Below are positions 15,809 through 23,182 of a stretch of DNA of 27,096 nt, piece after piece (the first letter of the stretch is position 1; every line of letters begins with the position of its first letter). Source of the stretch: RGIG4608 sp045637205 (lineage in GTDB: Bacteria > Bacillota > Clostridia > Oscillospirales > CAG-272); NCBI GenBank assembly GCA_045637205.1, contig JAZTYY010000026.1:1-27096 (forward strand). The letters are read 5' to 3'. The notes below the pieces were generated by a model. That model made no database searches, was not told the origin of the DNA, and saw only the letters and a list, made by a program, of their open reading frames with translations. The translations under genes were made by a program, and so were the position numbers.

Positions 15809-17029
15809 TTAAGGCTTTTTAATGCTAATATTAAGTACAAGACCTGCAACCGCAAGTGAAAGCAAAAGAATGAATGGAGCTGTAAAGCCACCACTTGCCT
15901 GCTGCAACGTTGAGCATGCAGTTGCGATAAATGATGCTGCCATAAGATTGAAGTTCACAATTCCAAGGTTTGATGCAAAGTGCTTTTGACCGTAGAAGGA
16001 TGATGTGAATGCGGAAGCAACTGTGGGTGATGCTCCGTATGACATACCTGTAAGGCACAAGCCAACAATGCAAAGAGGAAGTGAGTGAATTCCAACTGCC
16101 AAAAGTGTCATGCCTGCCGCAAATATTGTAAGCACGTTTGCTGCAAGCATTGTGAATCTTCTTCCCATTTTGTCAAAGACGATACCTGTAAGAATTCTTC
16201 CAAGACCATTGAACATTGCAAGCACACCAACAAGAGTTGTTGCAAGTGCCACCTCAGCACCAACTGAGAGCGCCAAATCACGCGCAAAGCTGATAACTGC
16301 GCTACCTACTGCCGTATTAAACACAAGGAACAAGAACGCTCTCCAGAAGGTGAAGCGCTTAATCATCTCGCCTGAAGTATAATCGCGCGCCTCAAAGCTC
16401 TCCTTAACCTTGCGAGCAGTGATTTTGGGCTGAGGAAACTTAGTATCTGCATCGGGCTTTTCAATAAACAATGCTGAAAGAATAATTACAGCAGCAATTG
16501 CTATACCCATAACAACGTAAGTGCCTCTCCATCCGATTGAAGATTTAAAGAGCGCGTCAGCAAGATTACCAAGCACAAGTGAGCTTGCACCAAAGCCCAT
16601 CATAAGAGCACCTGATGAGAGACCTCGTCTATCGGGGAACCAAGCATTTACCGTTGAAATAATTACTATGTATGCCATTCCAATACCAAGGCCTGACAAA
16701 AGCGCGTAAGTCACATAAAGGAGGAATGATGTTTCAGAGTTAAGAATACTTGTTAAAACAAATCCCTCTCCCGCAAGGATACCAGAAAAAATAATTACGG
16801 GCTTTGTGCCATATCTTTTAACAAGATAGCTTGAAGCAAGTCCGCCCAAGCAGAAGAAGCACATTGTAAGCGTAAAGTTGAGTGCAAGAGTATCTTGAGT
16901 ATAACCAAGCTCCGTTCTCAACGGTACATTAAGAATTGACCAAGCATAAATAATGCCTGCAAAAAGCATTGTGAAAACGCCAACGATAAGCATACGTGCG
17001 CGATTTTCAACTGTATTTACTATTTTCAT
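15809..17029 (-). CDS. MFS transporter, oxalate/formate antiporter (OFA)-like
   Basis: Inner-membrane carrier, 406 residues, with about twelve membrane segments in two six-helix halves split by a charged loop (about 190-225). The OFA pattern is seen in the first helix (AGIIYAWSILNVPL), in GLGIGMAYIVIISTVNAWFPDRRGLSSG (given in part: the DRRG motif after helix 4-5), and in YGASPTVASAFTSSFYG in the second half. AAAAGGAG precedes the ATG. OFA-type proteins move small organic acids such as oxalate, formate or lactate, but the actual substrate cannot be read here. It is a single-gene unit with its own promoter; no oxalate-degrading genes are nearby. Confidence 0.85.
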   Translation of the reverse strand: MKIVNTVENRARMLIVGVFTMLFAGIIYAWSILNVPLRTELGYTQDTLALNFTLTMCFFCLGGLASSYLVKRYGTKPVIIFSGILAGEGFVLTSILNSETSFLLYVTYALLSGLGIGMAYIVIISTVNAWFPDRRGLSSGALMMGFGASSLVLGNLADALFKSSIGWRGTYVVMGIAIAAVIILSALFIEKPDADTKFPQPKITARKVKESFEARDYTSGEMIKRFTFWRAFLFLVFNTAVGSAVISFARDLALSVGAEVALATTLVGVLAMFNGLGRILTGIVFDKMGRRFTMLAANVLTIFAAGMTLLAVGIHSLPLCIVGLCLTGMSYGASPTVASAFTSSFYGQKHFASNLGIVNFNLMAASFIATACSTLQQASGGFTAPFILLLSLAVAGLVLNISIKKP

Positions 17030-17060
17030 TTAAATATCTCCTTTTTTGATAATATACGTC

Positions 17061-17089
17061 ATTATACCATATTTATTTTATTTTGTAAA
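17061..17089 (-). promoter_or_regulatory. Sigma-A promoter of the MFS gene
   Basis: Minus strand TTTACA (17089-17084), 17-base spacer, TATAAT (17066-17061). Confidence 0.78.
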
Positions 17090-17116
17090 GAGGATGTTTT
17101 TGGCATGAATCCTCGA

Positions 17117-17151
17117 ACAAAAAAAGAGGACCACGTTACGATCCTCTCTTT
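17117..17151 (-). terminator. Terminator of the tRNA-Gln gene
   Basis: Minus-strand stem GAGAGGAtC/GgTCCTCTTTT with a loop of about eight bases, followed by a run of T. Confidence 0.75.
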
Positions 17152-17154
17152 TGG

Positions 17155-17227
17155 CTGGGATAGATGGATTCGAACCATCGAGATGCCAGAGTCAAAGTCT
17201 GGTGCCTTACCGCTTGGCTATATCCCA
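17155..17227 (-). tRNA. tRNA-Gln (anticodon UUG)
   Basis: Minus-strand cloverleaf: acceptor TGGGATA (17227-17221) pairs with TATCCCA; D-loop GCCAAGCGGTAAGGCA; anticodon stem CCAGA/TCTGG around TTG; T-arm GGTTCGAATCC. Discriminator G at 17155 is followed by an encoded CCA (17154-17152). Confidence 0.96.
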
Positions 17228-17244
17228 ATATTTACAACAAACGA

Positions 17245-17273
17245 ATTATACCATAAAATGCATCTTGTGTCAA
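17245..17273 (-). promoter_or_regulatory. Consensus promoter of tRNA-Gln
   Basis: Minus strand TTGACA (17273-17268), 17-base spacer, TATAAT (17250-17245). Confidence 0.88.
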
Positions 17274-17324
17274 GTGCTTTTACACCATTTTATTACCATT
17301 TTATTACCAAAAATAAATTAATTA

Positions 17325-17353
17325 TTGCATTTATTTTCATTTTATGATAAAAT
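17325..17353 (+). promoter_or_regulatory. Candidate promoter of the TraX-family gene
   Basis: TTGCAT (17325-17330), 17-base spacer, TAAAAT (17348-17353). The -10 covers the first in-frame ATG of the gene, so translation probably begins further in. Confidence 0.55.
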
Positions 17354-17385
17354 ACTACAAATGCTATATGAAATGGATAAAAAAC

Positions 17386-18108
17386 ATGCTTCAACTATCA
17401 AAAAAAATAAATCTTAAAGGACTAAACAGCAATCAGCTGAAAATCATTGCAATGATAAGTATGCTGATAGACCACTTTGGGCTTGTATTTTTCCCTAAAA
17501 TTGCAATATTTAGATACCTTGGTCGCCTTGCTCTTCCAATCTACGCCTACATGATAGCCGAAGGGTGCAAATACACAAGAAATCGCAAAAGATATCTTGG
17601 TATAATTGCGGGAATGGCAATTGTCTTCCAATTGGTTTATTTAATATTTATGAGAAGTCTTTATCAAGGAATTCTTGTTAACTTTTCATTCTCAATTATT
17701 GCAATATATGCCATTGATTCATTTATTAAAAATAAAAAAATCATAAATCGCATTTTGATGGCAATTATTCTTTGCGCCATAGCCTTTATTTATTTGGGTT
17801 TGCCGAAAATATTCGAATCAAGCGGGTTTGCCATCGACTATGGAGTTTGGGCATTGATACTTCCAATAATAGTATATTTCACACCCAAAAAGCTGTGGAG
17901 AATATTGCTTATTGGCGCTTGGTTAATTATTATGACTCTGGTTTCAGGCAAAAATATGCAATGGTATTCCCTTTTTGTACTCCCCTTGTTTGCGCTGTAT
18001 AACGGCACACGCGGAAGCAAAAAGTTAAAGTACGTGTTCTATATTTTCTATCCATTACACCTTGTTATAATATATGCAATAGCATACTTAATTATTTTTT
18101 TAACATAA
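17386..18108 (+). CDS. TraX-family polytopic membrane protein
   Basis: TraX family, named for the acetylase of F-pilin, but chromosomal clostridial members have no proven role and may acylate a surface substrate. The family signature LNSNQLKIIAMISMLIDHFG is at the N-terminus, followed by FRYLGRLALPIYAYMIAEG. About eight membrane segments fill the rest. The ORF is open from ATG 17344, but a likely -10 box lies at 17348-17353, so I place the start at ATG 17386 (240 residues); ATG 17368 is possible. None of these codons has a clear ribosome-binding site, so the start is uncertain and the transcript may be short-leadered. The gene ends at the terminator 18108-18137. Confidence 0.8.
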   Translation: MLQLSKKINLKGLNSNQLKIIAMISMLIDHFGLVFFPKIAIFRYLGRLALPIYAYMIAEGCKYTRNRKRYLGIIAGMAIVFQLVYLIFMRSLYQGILVNFSFSIIAIYAIDSFIKNKKIINRILMAIILCAIAFIYLGLPKIFESSGFAIDYGVWALILPIIVYFTPKKLWRILLIGAWLIIMTLVSGKNMQWYSLFVLPLFALYNGTRGSKKLKYVFYIFYPLHLVIIYAIAYLIIFLT

Positions 18109-18137
18109 CAAAAAGCCCTTTTTAAGGGCTTTTCTTT
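18108..18137. terminator. Bidirectional terminator between TraX-like gene and spoVAC
   Basis: Perfect stem AAAAGCCCTT/AAGGGCTTTT (18111-18120, 18124-18133) with TTT loop. Confidence 0.9.
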
Positions 18138-18582
18138 ATGCCATTGAGATAAAATAGTATATAACACCATATATTGCCCCTGAAAGTATTCCGTAAAGCA
18201 ACACAGGGCCTGCCACCGTGAAAATCTTACTTCCCATGCCTAATATAAAGCCCTCACTCTTAGAATCAATTGCAGGTGAAACAACGGCATTGGCAAAGCC
18301 TGTGATTGGAACAAGAGTTCCTGCTCCTGCCACCTTGGCAATCTCATCAAAAACTCCAAACGCAGTTAAAATAACCGCAACAAGCACCAAGGTGCATGAT
18401 GCAAGCAGGCCTGAATCGTCCTTTGAAATTCCAAAGGCAAGATGATAAATATCATTCAGCCCCTGCCCCATTGCACAGATAATTCCACCAATGCAAAATG
18501 CATTAAAACAATTCTTTGCAACGGGTGAACGGGGGGCATGCGCCTGTGCATATTTTTTATAAGTTTTTTTATCCATATTCAT
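18136..18582 (-). CDS. spoVAC: Stage V sporulation protein AC (SpoVAC)
   Basis: Integral protein of the spore inner membrane; SpoVA proteins move dipicolinic acid into the forespore and out at germination. The 148 residues hold the family core FNAFCIGGIICAMGQGLNDI, GVFDEIAKVAGAGTLVPITG and DSKSEGFILGMGSKIF, with four to five membrane segments. ATG 18582 is chosen because AAGGAAGTG precedes it; an upstream in-frame TTG (18600) would contain that site. Normally spoVAC is followed by spoVAD and spoVAE; here it is alone, ending at its own terminator, with a divergent unrelated gene upstream. I saw no clear sigma-A or sigma-G promoter. Confidence 0.93.
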   Translation of the reverse strand: MNMDKKTYKKYAQAHAPRSPVAKNCFNAFCIGGIICAMGQGLNDIYHLAFGISKDDSGLLASCTLVLVAVILTAFGVFDEIAKVAGAGTLVPITGFANAVVSPAIDSKSEGFILGMGSKIFTVAGPVLLYGILSGAIYGVIYYFISMA

Positions 18583-18641
18583 AAAATCACTTCCTTCCAA
18601 ATATTATTTTTACAAAAATATAAAAAAATATAACAAAACTC

Positions 18642-18670
18642 TTTACTTTTCAATAAAAAAATAGTATAAT
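18642..18670 (+). promoter_or_regulatory. Promoter of the small helical-protein gene
   Basis: TTTACT (18642-18647), 17-base spacer, TATAAT (18665-18670); weak -35, perfect -10. Confidence 0.62.
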
Positions 18671-18701
18671 GATTATATAGAAACATATAAGGAGGATTAT
18701 T

Positions 18702-19073
18702 ATGTCCAAATGGAGTGATATTGGCCACAGTGTTAAAAGAGCGGCAGGTAAGGCTGTTTCCAAAACAGGTGACTTCACCGATACTGCTTCCCTTCACATC
18801 AAGCTTGCTAGAAAAGAGGCTAATCTTGCAGACCTTTATGAGCAGTTTGGAAGAGTGGCATACCAAAAAATTAAAGCCGGCTCATCTGCTGACCACAAAA
18901 TGAAAATACTTATTGAAAAAATAGACGTCGTTCGTGCGGAAATTTATGCAATCAAGCGCACAATCAAGCAAAAAAAGGCCGATATGGAGTTTGAAATCTT
19001 CAATGCTCTCGAAACTGAAAAAGCAGTTGAAAGAGCTGAAAAAATGGCTAGACAGCATCTTGAAAACAAATAA
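18702..19073 (+). CDS. Small helical (coiled-coil-like) protein, function unknown
   Basis: 123 residues without signal peptide or membrane segment, starting with AAGGAGG seven bases before the ATG. The sequence is rich in Lys, Glu and Ala and mostly helical: a basic N-terminus (KWSDIGHSVKRAAGKAVSK), then LHIKLARKEANLADLYEQFG, then a long charged helix from about residue 68 to the end with heptad-like spacing. The middle block (LGR/FGRVAYQKIK) resembles small proteins common in clostridial genomes that are annotated only as hypothetical. Single gene with its own promoter and terminator. Position next to spoVAC is not strong evidence for a spore role because the two are divergent. Confidence 0.75.
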   Translation: MSKWSDIGHSVKRAAGKAVSKTGDFTDTASLHIKLARKEANLADLYEQFGRVAYQKIKAGSSADHKMKILIEKIDVVRAEIYAIKRTIKQKKADMEFEIFNALETEKAVERAEKMARQHLENK

Positions 19074-19075
19074 AA

Positions 19076-19105
19076 TAAAATCCCACCTAAATCGGTGGGA
19101 TTTTT
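19076..19105. terminator. Bidirectional terminator between small helical protein and hydrolase
   Basis: Stem AAAATCCCACC/GGTGGGATTTT around 19077-19102 with a TAAATC loop, then T-run. Confidence 0.9.
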
Positions 19106-19112
19106 TGTTTTT

Positions 19113-19853
19113 TTATTTTAAAAATTCAGCAAATTCCTTTTTGAGATATTCCAAATCATTTGGATCATAATAGAAGTGAGTTGATTTTTCAAGCTTTTCC
19201 ACTCGCATATTGGTTTTGGATTTCAAAATTTTAACGGAGCTTGGTGCAACAAGCTCATCCTTAATTGATTGAAACGCGACACTGGGTGTTTGCAATTGAT
19301 TCAGCTTTTTTCTTACTCTCTTTATTAATTTAAAAAGGTCAAGAAATCTCGGTGTCCACAAAAGATATTCAAATATATTTTTGCTATCTTGGACTCCGTA
19401 TGACTCCTTGCAGCAAGGAGAAACAATATCCTTCTTCCTAAATGTATTTCTATAAACACTTAGTGAAATTCCAACAATTCTTATTCTAACCTTAACCTTG
19501 ATTGGAACGGCAATACAAAATAGCTTCTTGATTTTAGGCTCTTTTATTGCCTGCTCTATGGCAAAAAGATTGCCCATAGAATATCCCACAATATAAATTT
19601 CCTTATGGGTTTTAAGCAATTCATAAACTGCGTTTTGAACACTTTCTTCCCACTTTTCAAGTGACGATTTCGCAAAATCGCTAACTGTGCCACAATGGCC
19701 TGCCGTTACCATCGCGTAAATTGAATAATTATCCGGAATAATCGGTATCAAATCGCGAAAATGATTGGGGGTGCTCAAAATTCCATGAATCAACAAAACA
19801 GCCTTATCTGCACCTTCAACTATTCTCTTATATTCAACATGTTTATTTGACAT
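19113..19853 (-). CDS. Alpha/beta hydrolase (monoacylglycerol lipase/carboxylesterase-like)
   Basis: Cytosolic serine hydrolase of 246 residues from ATG 19853 (GAGGTG eight bases before; an upstream TTG at 19883 is less likely). The oxyanion-hole segment LLIHGILSTPNHF (20-32) is followed by nucleophile elbow GYSMG with Ser92. The acid residue is probably the Asp of IKDELVAP, and the His is in STHFYY near the C-terminus. The cap region between them (about 115-190) is rich in basic residues. The pattern fits the carboxylesterase Est30/monoglyceride lipase group; the substrate, presumably a short ester or monoacylglycerol, is not evident. Own promoter; single gene. Confidence 0.85.
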   Translation of the reverse strand: MSNKHVEYKRIVEGADKAVLLIHGILSTPNHFRDLIPIIPDNYSIYAMVTAGHCGTVSDFAKSSLEKWEESVQNAVYELLKTHKEIYIVGYSMGNLFAIEQAIKEPKIKKLFCIAVPIKVKVRIRIVGISLSVYRNTFRKKDIVSPCCKESYGVQDSKNIFEYLLWTPRFLDLFKLIKRVRKKLNQLQTPSVAFQSIKDELVAPSSVKILKSKTNMRVEKLEKSTHFYYDPNDLEYLKKEFAEFLK

Positions 19854-19871
19854 AAAATCACCTCTATAACT

Positions 19872-19900
19872 ATTATAGCCCAAAAAAGATAAAATTGCAA
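19872..19900 (-). promoter_or_regulatory. Sigma-A promoter of the alpha/beta hydrolase
   Basis: Minus strand TTGCAA (19900-19895), 17-base spacer, TATAAT (19877-19872). Confidence 0.75.
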
Positions 19901-19931
19901 TAAAAAAAGGAGCTTTTTCAAGCTCCTTTTT
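19900..19931 (-). terminator. Terminator of the lysine ABC transporter operon
   Basis: Stem AAAAGGAGCTT/AAGCTCCTTTT (19905-19915, 19920-19930), followed on the minus strand by a run of T. Confidence 0.9.
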
Positions 19932-19935
19932 ATTA

Positions 19936-20670
19936 TTAATTCAAAAATCTTGACAAGAATGCTCTTGCTCTATCGGTTTTGGGGTTTGCAAAGAATTCTC
20001 TTGGATCTCCTTCTTCGCAAATAACACCTTCGTCAATGAAAATAACTCTATCAGAAACGTCACGCGCAAATGCCATTTCGTGCGTTACTACTATCATTGT
20101 AAGACCCTCTTGCGCAAGAGAGCGCATAACGTCAAGTACTTCACCAACCATCTCGGGGTCAAGTGCTGAGGTGGGCTCGTCAAAAAGAATCACCTCAGGA
20201 TTCATTGAAAGCGCGCGAGCAATAGCAACTCTTTGCTTCATACCACCTGAAAGCTGCGCAGGACGAGCATTGATATACTCAGCCATTCCAACCTTGGCAA
20301 GATATTTCATCGCGTTCTCTTTTGCCTCTTCCTTACTTCTTCCAAGAACTACAGTTTGAGGACGAACACAGTTATCAAGAACTGTCATATTATTGAAAAG
20401 ATTGAACTGCTGGAATACCATTACAATCTTTGAACGGTACTCATTTATATTAATTCCGCCGTCAACAACGCTTTTATCGTAGAAAAGTATATCACCACTT
20501 GTAACATCCTCAAGAAGATTTATACAACGAAGCATCGTACTTTTACCACTTCCTGAAGAACCTATAACCGACACAACCTCATTCTTTTTGATTTCAAGGT
20601 CAATTCCCTTCAGAATTTCACGTCCAGAGAAGCTTTTTCTAAGGTCTTTTAATGTAATTACGTTTTCCAT
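19936..20670 (-). CDS. Lysine (polar amino-acid) ABC transporter, ATP-binding subunit
   Basis: ATPase of the lysine-riboswitch operon, 244 residues, acting on the cytosolic side of the permease. Walker A GSSGSGKST (37-45), Q-loop VMVFQQFNLF, signature LSGGMKQR, Walker B VILFDEPTSALDPE and switch VVTHEMAFA are all intact. AAAGGAGGAG lies before the ATG, and the ATG shares one base with the permease stop (TAATG), so the two are translationally coupled. It closely resembles the ATPase at 581-1336 but has a different upstream control region. The operon ends at terminator 19900-19931. Confidence 0.93.
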   Translation of the reverse strand: MENVITLKDLRKSFSGREILKGIDLEIKKNEVVSVIGSSGSGKSTMLRCINLLEDVTSGDILFYDKSVVDGGININEYRSKIVMVFQQFNLFNNMTVLDNCVRPQTVVLGRSKEEAKENAMKYLAKVGMAEYINARPAQLSGGMKQRVAIARALSMNPEVILFDEPTSALDPEMVGEVLDVMRSLAQEGLTMIVVTHEMAFARDVSDRVIFIDEGVICEEGDPREFFANPKTDRARAFLSRFLN

Positions 20671-21470
20671 TATCTAAACTCCTCCTTTGCTTTTGTTACA
20701 CGAATTTCGGCATTGGGATCGGACTGTGAACCACAGATTGTGTAAGAATCACTGCCTGCAAGCTTCTTTTCAACAAGGCGAAGAATTCTTGTTACCGTAA
20801 ATGTAAGTATGAAATAGATAACTGCTATGATTATGTATGCAGGAAGAGGTTTAGTATAAGCGCCTCCGGCTTGCTTAGCTGCAAACATAAGCTCTGTGAT
20901 AGCAATAACGTTCAATACTGAACTATCCTTGATATTTACAACAAATTCATTACCTATTGAAGGCATAATATTTTTGATTGCCTGAGGAAGAACAACGTGA
21001 TACATTGTTTGAAAATGATTCATACCTATTGCATGAGCTCCCTCAAACTGCCCTTTATCTATGGACATAATACCACCACGAACTATCTCTGCCATATATG
21101 CGCCTGTATTGAAAGAAATAATAATAATAGCAGAAACTATACCTTCACCAAGAGCTTCGGCACCGATTTCGTGTATTCCCATAGGAACAAAAATACTGTA
21201 ATAGAGGATAATTGCCTGTACAAGCATTGGGGTTCCTCTTATTATTTCAACGTATGCGTTGAGTATGAAATTTATAATTTTAAGTAACACTCTAAGAACA
21301 ATATTGGTGTTTTTTGTTGTTGGTATCGTTCTTATAATTGCAATTATAAGACCGATCAAAAAACCAATAATTGTACCGACAAGCGCCATTATAATAGTAT
21401 TTCTGGTGCCGTATAAAAATTGCTCACCATACTCATCTAATAACTTAAGAATCCAATCAAATAAATTCAT
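20670..21470 (-). CDS. Lysine (polar amino-acid) ABC transporter, permease subunit
   Basis: Inner-membrane channel subunit, 266 residues, HisM/GlnP family, expected to work as a dimer. About five membrane segments; the 3TM family start GTRNTIIMALVGTIIGFLIG, the block VEIIRGTPMLVQA, and EAA loop EGAHAIGMNHFQTMYHVVLP, which contacts the ATPase. The hydrophilic C-terminal tail (about 236-266, including SYTICGSQSDPNAEIRV) is longer than usual for the family and may be a local extension. GGGTG precedes the ATG, 20 bases after the binding-protein gene. Lysine specificity is inferred from the riboswitch. Confidence 0.93.
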   Translation of the reverse strand: MNLFDWILKLLDEYGEQFLYGTRNTIIMALVGTIIGFLIGLIIAIIRTIPTTKNTNIVLRVLLKIINFILNAYVEIIRGTPMLVQAIILYYSIFVPMGIHEIGAEALGEGIVSAIIIISFNTGAYMAEIVRGGIMSIDKGQFEGAHAIGMNHFQTMYHVVLPQAIKNIMPSIGNEFVVNIKDSSVLNVIAITELMFAAKQAGGAYTKPLPAYIIIAVIYFILTFTVTRILRLVEKKLAGSDSYTICGSQSDPNAEIRVTKAKEEFR

Positions 21471-21490
21471 TTTTCACCCTTATAGTACAA

Positions 21491-22360
21491 TTATTCTTCA
21501 GAAGCAGGCTGACGTGCAATAGCTGCATTCATAATTGCTTCTTTTTGAGAATCTAATGAAGCAAGAATGCTATTGATCTCGCTTGTAAGATTAGAGCCCT
21601 TACGAACACCTACAGAAATCGAAGATTCTGCAGGATCGCAAACAAATCCATTGCCCTCTGCAAATGCAATATACATAAAGTTAGAGTTTGCTGCAACTGC
21701 TGATTCAGCACCGGGCTTTTCACAAACGTAACCATCAATAGAACCACCGTCAAGAGCCATAATTAGCGCACCAAAATCTTCGAGGGCAGTTCCCTTATTT
21801 ACACCGTTTATCTGGTCGATTACATCATAATGGAATGTTGAAAGCTGACCTGTAATCTTTGCGCCTGAGAAATCCTGAATGGATGTTGCATTTGTATATG
21901 CACCGTCTTTACGTACTACCATAACAAGCTCTGAATCAAAATAAGTATCTGTAAAGTCGATAGAAAGCTTTCTTTCTTCTGTAGGTGACATACCTGCTAT
22001 AACGAGATCGATCTGACCTGCTTCAAGTGCGGGAATAAGTCCTCCCCATTCAATTGCTCTGATTTCAAGCTCAACACCAAGACCATCTGCAATTGCTTTT
22101 GCAATAACTACATCATAACCGTCAGCATACGCACCGGGATTGTTTGCGATCGGAACTGTATGTTCACCAGCTGTACTTGTTGTCCAGTTGTAAGGTGCAT
22201 AAGCACATTCCATACCAACAACTATTTTTCCTTTTTCTTTGATTGCTTCAAGATCTTGTGAAGCATTTGTTTTAGGCTTACATGATACGAGAGATAACAT
22301 AGATGTTAATATGCAAATAATTGCAATAATTGAAATAAAAGAAAAGTGTCTTCTGTTCAT
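21491..22360 (-). CDS. Lysine (polar amino-acid) ABC transporter, substrate-binding lipoprotein
   Basis: First gene of the operon, 289 residues. A signal peptide ends at lipobox LVSC, making Cys27 the lipid anchor on the outer face of the membrane. The binding fold runs from about residue 45 (KIVVGMECAYAPYNW) through DLVIAGMSPTEERKLSIDF to the C-terminal helix SEINSILASLDSQ. Here the order of parts is normal: VCEKPGAESAVAANS is followed by SISVGVRKGSNL, which gives a direct contrast to the permuted domain in the 1323-2906 gene. AAAGGAG precedes the ATG. Expression is governed by the lysine riboswitch and terminator upstream, so lysine is the expected ligand. Confidence 0.93.
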   Translation of the reverse strand: MNRRHFSFISIIAIICILTSMLSLVSCKPKTNASQDLEAIKEKGKIVVGMECAYAPYNWTTSTAGEHTVPIANNPGAYADGYDVVIAKAIADGLGVELEIRAIEWGGLIPALEAGQIDLVIAGMSPTEERKLSIDFTDTYFDSELVMVVRKDGAYTNATSIQDFSGAKITGQLSTFHYDVIDQINGVNKGTALEDFGALIMALDGGSIDGYVCEKPGAESAVAANSNFMYIAFAEGNGFVCDPAESSISVGVRKGSNLTSEINSILASLDSQKEAIMNAAIARQPASEE

Positions 22361-22387
22361 AATTTGAACTCCTTTAAATAATATATT

Positions 22388-22426
22388 TTTGCAAAATAAA
22401 TAGGTCGGAGCAAAGCGCCCCGACCG
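22388..22426 (-). terminator. Riboswitch-controlled attenuator terminator
   Basis: Minus-strand stem GGTCGGGGC/GCTCCGACC with loop GCTTT (about 22425-22403), followed by TATTTATTTT. It lies between the lysine aptamer and the first transporter gene, as an expression platform should. Confidence 0.87.
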
Positions 22427-22456
22427 TGATTATACCATAGATATACACCAATTCGA

Positions 22457-22622
22457 AAGCAAGCACTCCACAAAAAATGTGACAGTCAAGCAGGTATTCC
22501 CCACTTGCCCAGCAATTTCACCCCCAAAAGCAAAACCACTTCGGCGATATTGCCTCTCAATTGCGTCATTGGTGTTTGAGCACCCACGCAAAAGATAATC
22601 TTTATCGCGCCTCTAACTATTC
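22457..22622 (-). ncRNA. Lysine riboswitch (L box) aptamer
   Basis: Minus-strand leader with the L-box hallmarks in order: AGAGGCGCG (22614-22606); a P2 arm TGCGT...ACGCA enclosing GGTG/CACC; ATCGCCGAAGTGG; TTGCTGGGC; a P4 arm CAAGTGG/CCTGCTTG; CTGTCACA with P5 CACA/TGTG; and the closing GGAGTGCT (22469-22462). P1 AGTTAG/CTTGCT pairs with one mismatch. Lysine binding should favour the terminator at 22388-22426 and shut off the transporter operon. Confidence 0.93.
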
Positions 22623-22651
22623 TTTAGTCCGAATATTTAATTTACTTAAAT

Positions 22652-22680
22652 ATTGTAGCATATTAGTATTATAATGTCAA
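22652..22680 (-). promoter_or_regulatory. Sigma-A promoter of the lysine riboswitch and ABC operon
   Basis: Minus strand TTGACA (22680-22675), 17-base spacer, TACAAT (22657-22652); start of transcription expected near 22645, just before the aptamer. Confidence 0.85.
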
Positions 22681-22720
22681 TAGGTTTCTATAAAAAGTTG
22701 TTGTATTTTTTTATTTTCAC

Positions 22721-22749
22721 TTGACAATCATATATATTTATGGTATATT
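22721..22749 (+). promoter_or_regulatory. Promoter of tRNA-Pro
   Basis: TTGACA (22721-22726), 17-base spacer, TATATT (22744-22749), 15 bases before the tRNA. Confidence 0.82.
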
Positions 22750-22764
22750 TATTAAGTTGAATAC

Positions 22765-22837
22765 CGAGGTGTAGCGCAGGTGGTAGCGCGCCAGTTTCGG
22801 GTACTGGAGGCCGCGAGTTCGAGTCCCGCCACTTCGA
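22765..22837 (+). tRNA. tRNA-Pro (anticodon CGG)
   Basis: Acceptor CGAGGTG (22765-22771) pairs with CACTTCG; D-arm GCGCAGGTGGTAGCGC; anticodon stem CCAGT/ACTGG around CGG; T-arm GAGTTCGAGTCCCGCC. Discriminator A at 22837 is followed by encoded CCA (22838-22840). Confidence 0.96.
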
Positions 22838-22839
22838 CC

Positions 22840-22878
22840 AAAAATACAGGGTAGCCCAAAGGGCTACCCTGTATTTTT
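22840..22878 (+). terminator. Terminator of tRNA-Pro
   Basis: Very long perfect stem AAAATACAGGGTAGCCC/GGGCTACCCTGTATTTT with AAA loop. Its right half is copied again at 23017-23042 in the downstream repeat. Confidence 0.92.
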
Positions 22879-23092
22879 GCTTGTGGTGTTCCAAGGCTCG
22901 ACAAGTTTTGCGCAGCAAAATGCGAGTGCGCTAATTTCGTAGCGCAGGCGTCAAGCTCGCTTGTAAGACAAGCACGAAATTATTTTGCCTTAAGGCAAAG
23001 CCCCCGCCACGCATTATAGCCCAAAGGGCTACCCTGTATTTTTGATTGTGGTATTCTAGACTCAACAAATTTTGCGCAGCAAAATGCGAGCG
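22852..23092. repeat. Duplicated structured segment downstream of tRNA-Pro
   Basis: A segment of about 75 bases (22852-22926) recurs at 23017-23090 with one indel and about ten changes. Both copies hold the TAGCCC-AAA-GGGCTA hairpin and TTTTGC-GCA-GCAAAA. The DNA between (22927-23016) is also rich in inverted repeats: AATTTCGT/ACGAAATT enclosing GCTTGT/ACAAGC, and TTGCCTTAAGGCAA. No gene is seen in 22879-23182. Confidence 0.75.
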
Positions 23093-23126
23093 TTGTTAAA
23101 AAGAAAATTGTCATTAATTATATAAA

Positions 23127-23160
23127 GTAAAAACAGAGCAGGCGCTTACGCGCCTGCTCA
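23127..23160 (-). terminator. Terminator of secreted protein B
   Basis: Stem GAGCAGGCGC/GCGCCTGCTC (23136-23145, 23150-23159) with loop TTAC, then TGTTTTTA on the minus strand. Confidence 0.88.
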
Positions 23161-23182
23161 TTTATTTTTAAGTTAATTTAAA

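Noticed and set aside
17105..17347. 80-residue plus-strand ORF containing GWDRWIRTIEMPESKSGALP
   Set aside because: It is the antisense translation of tRNA-Gln (17155-17227).
22688..22918. 76-residue minus-strand ORF containing WRDSNSRPPVPETGALPP
   Set aside because: It is the antisense translation of tRNA-Pro (22765-22837) and its terminator, a well-known false gene.
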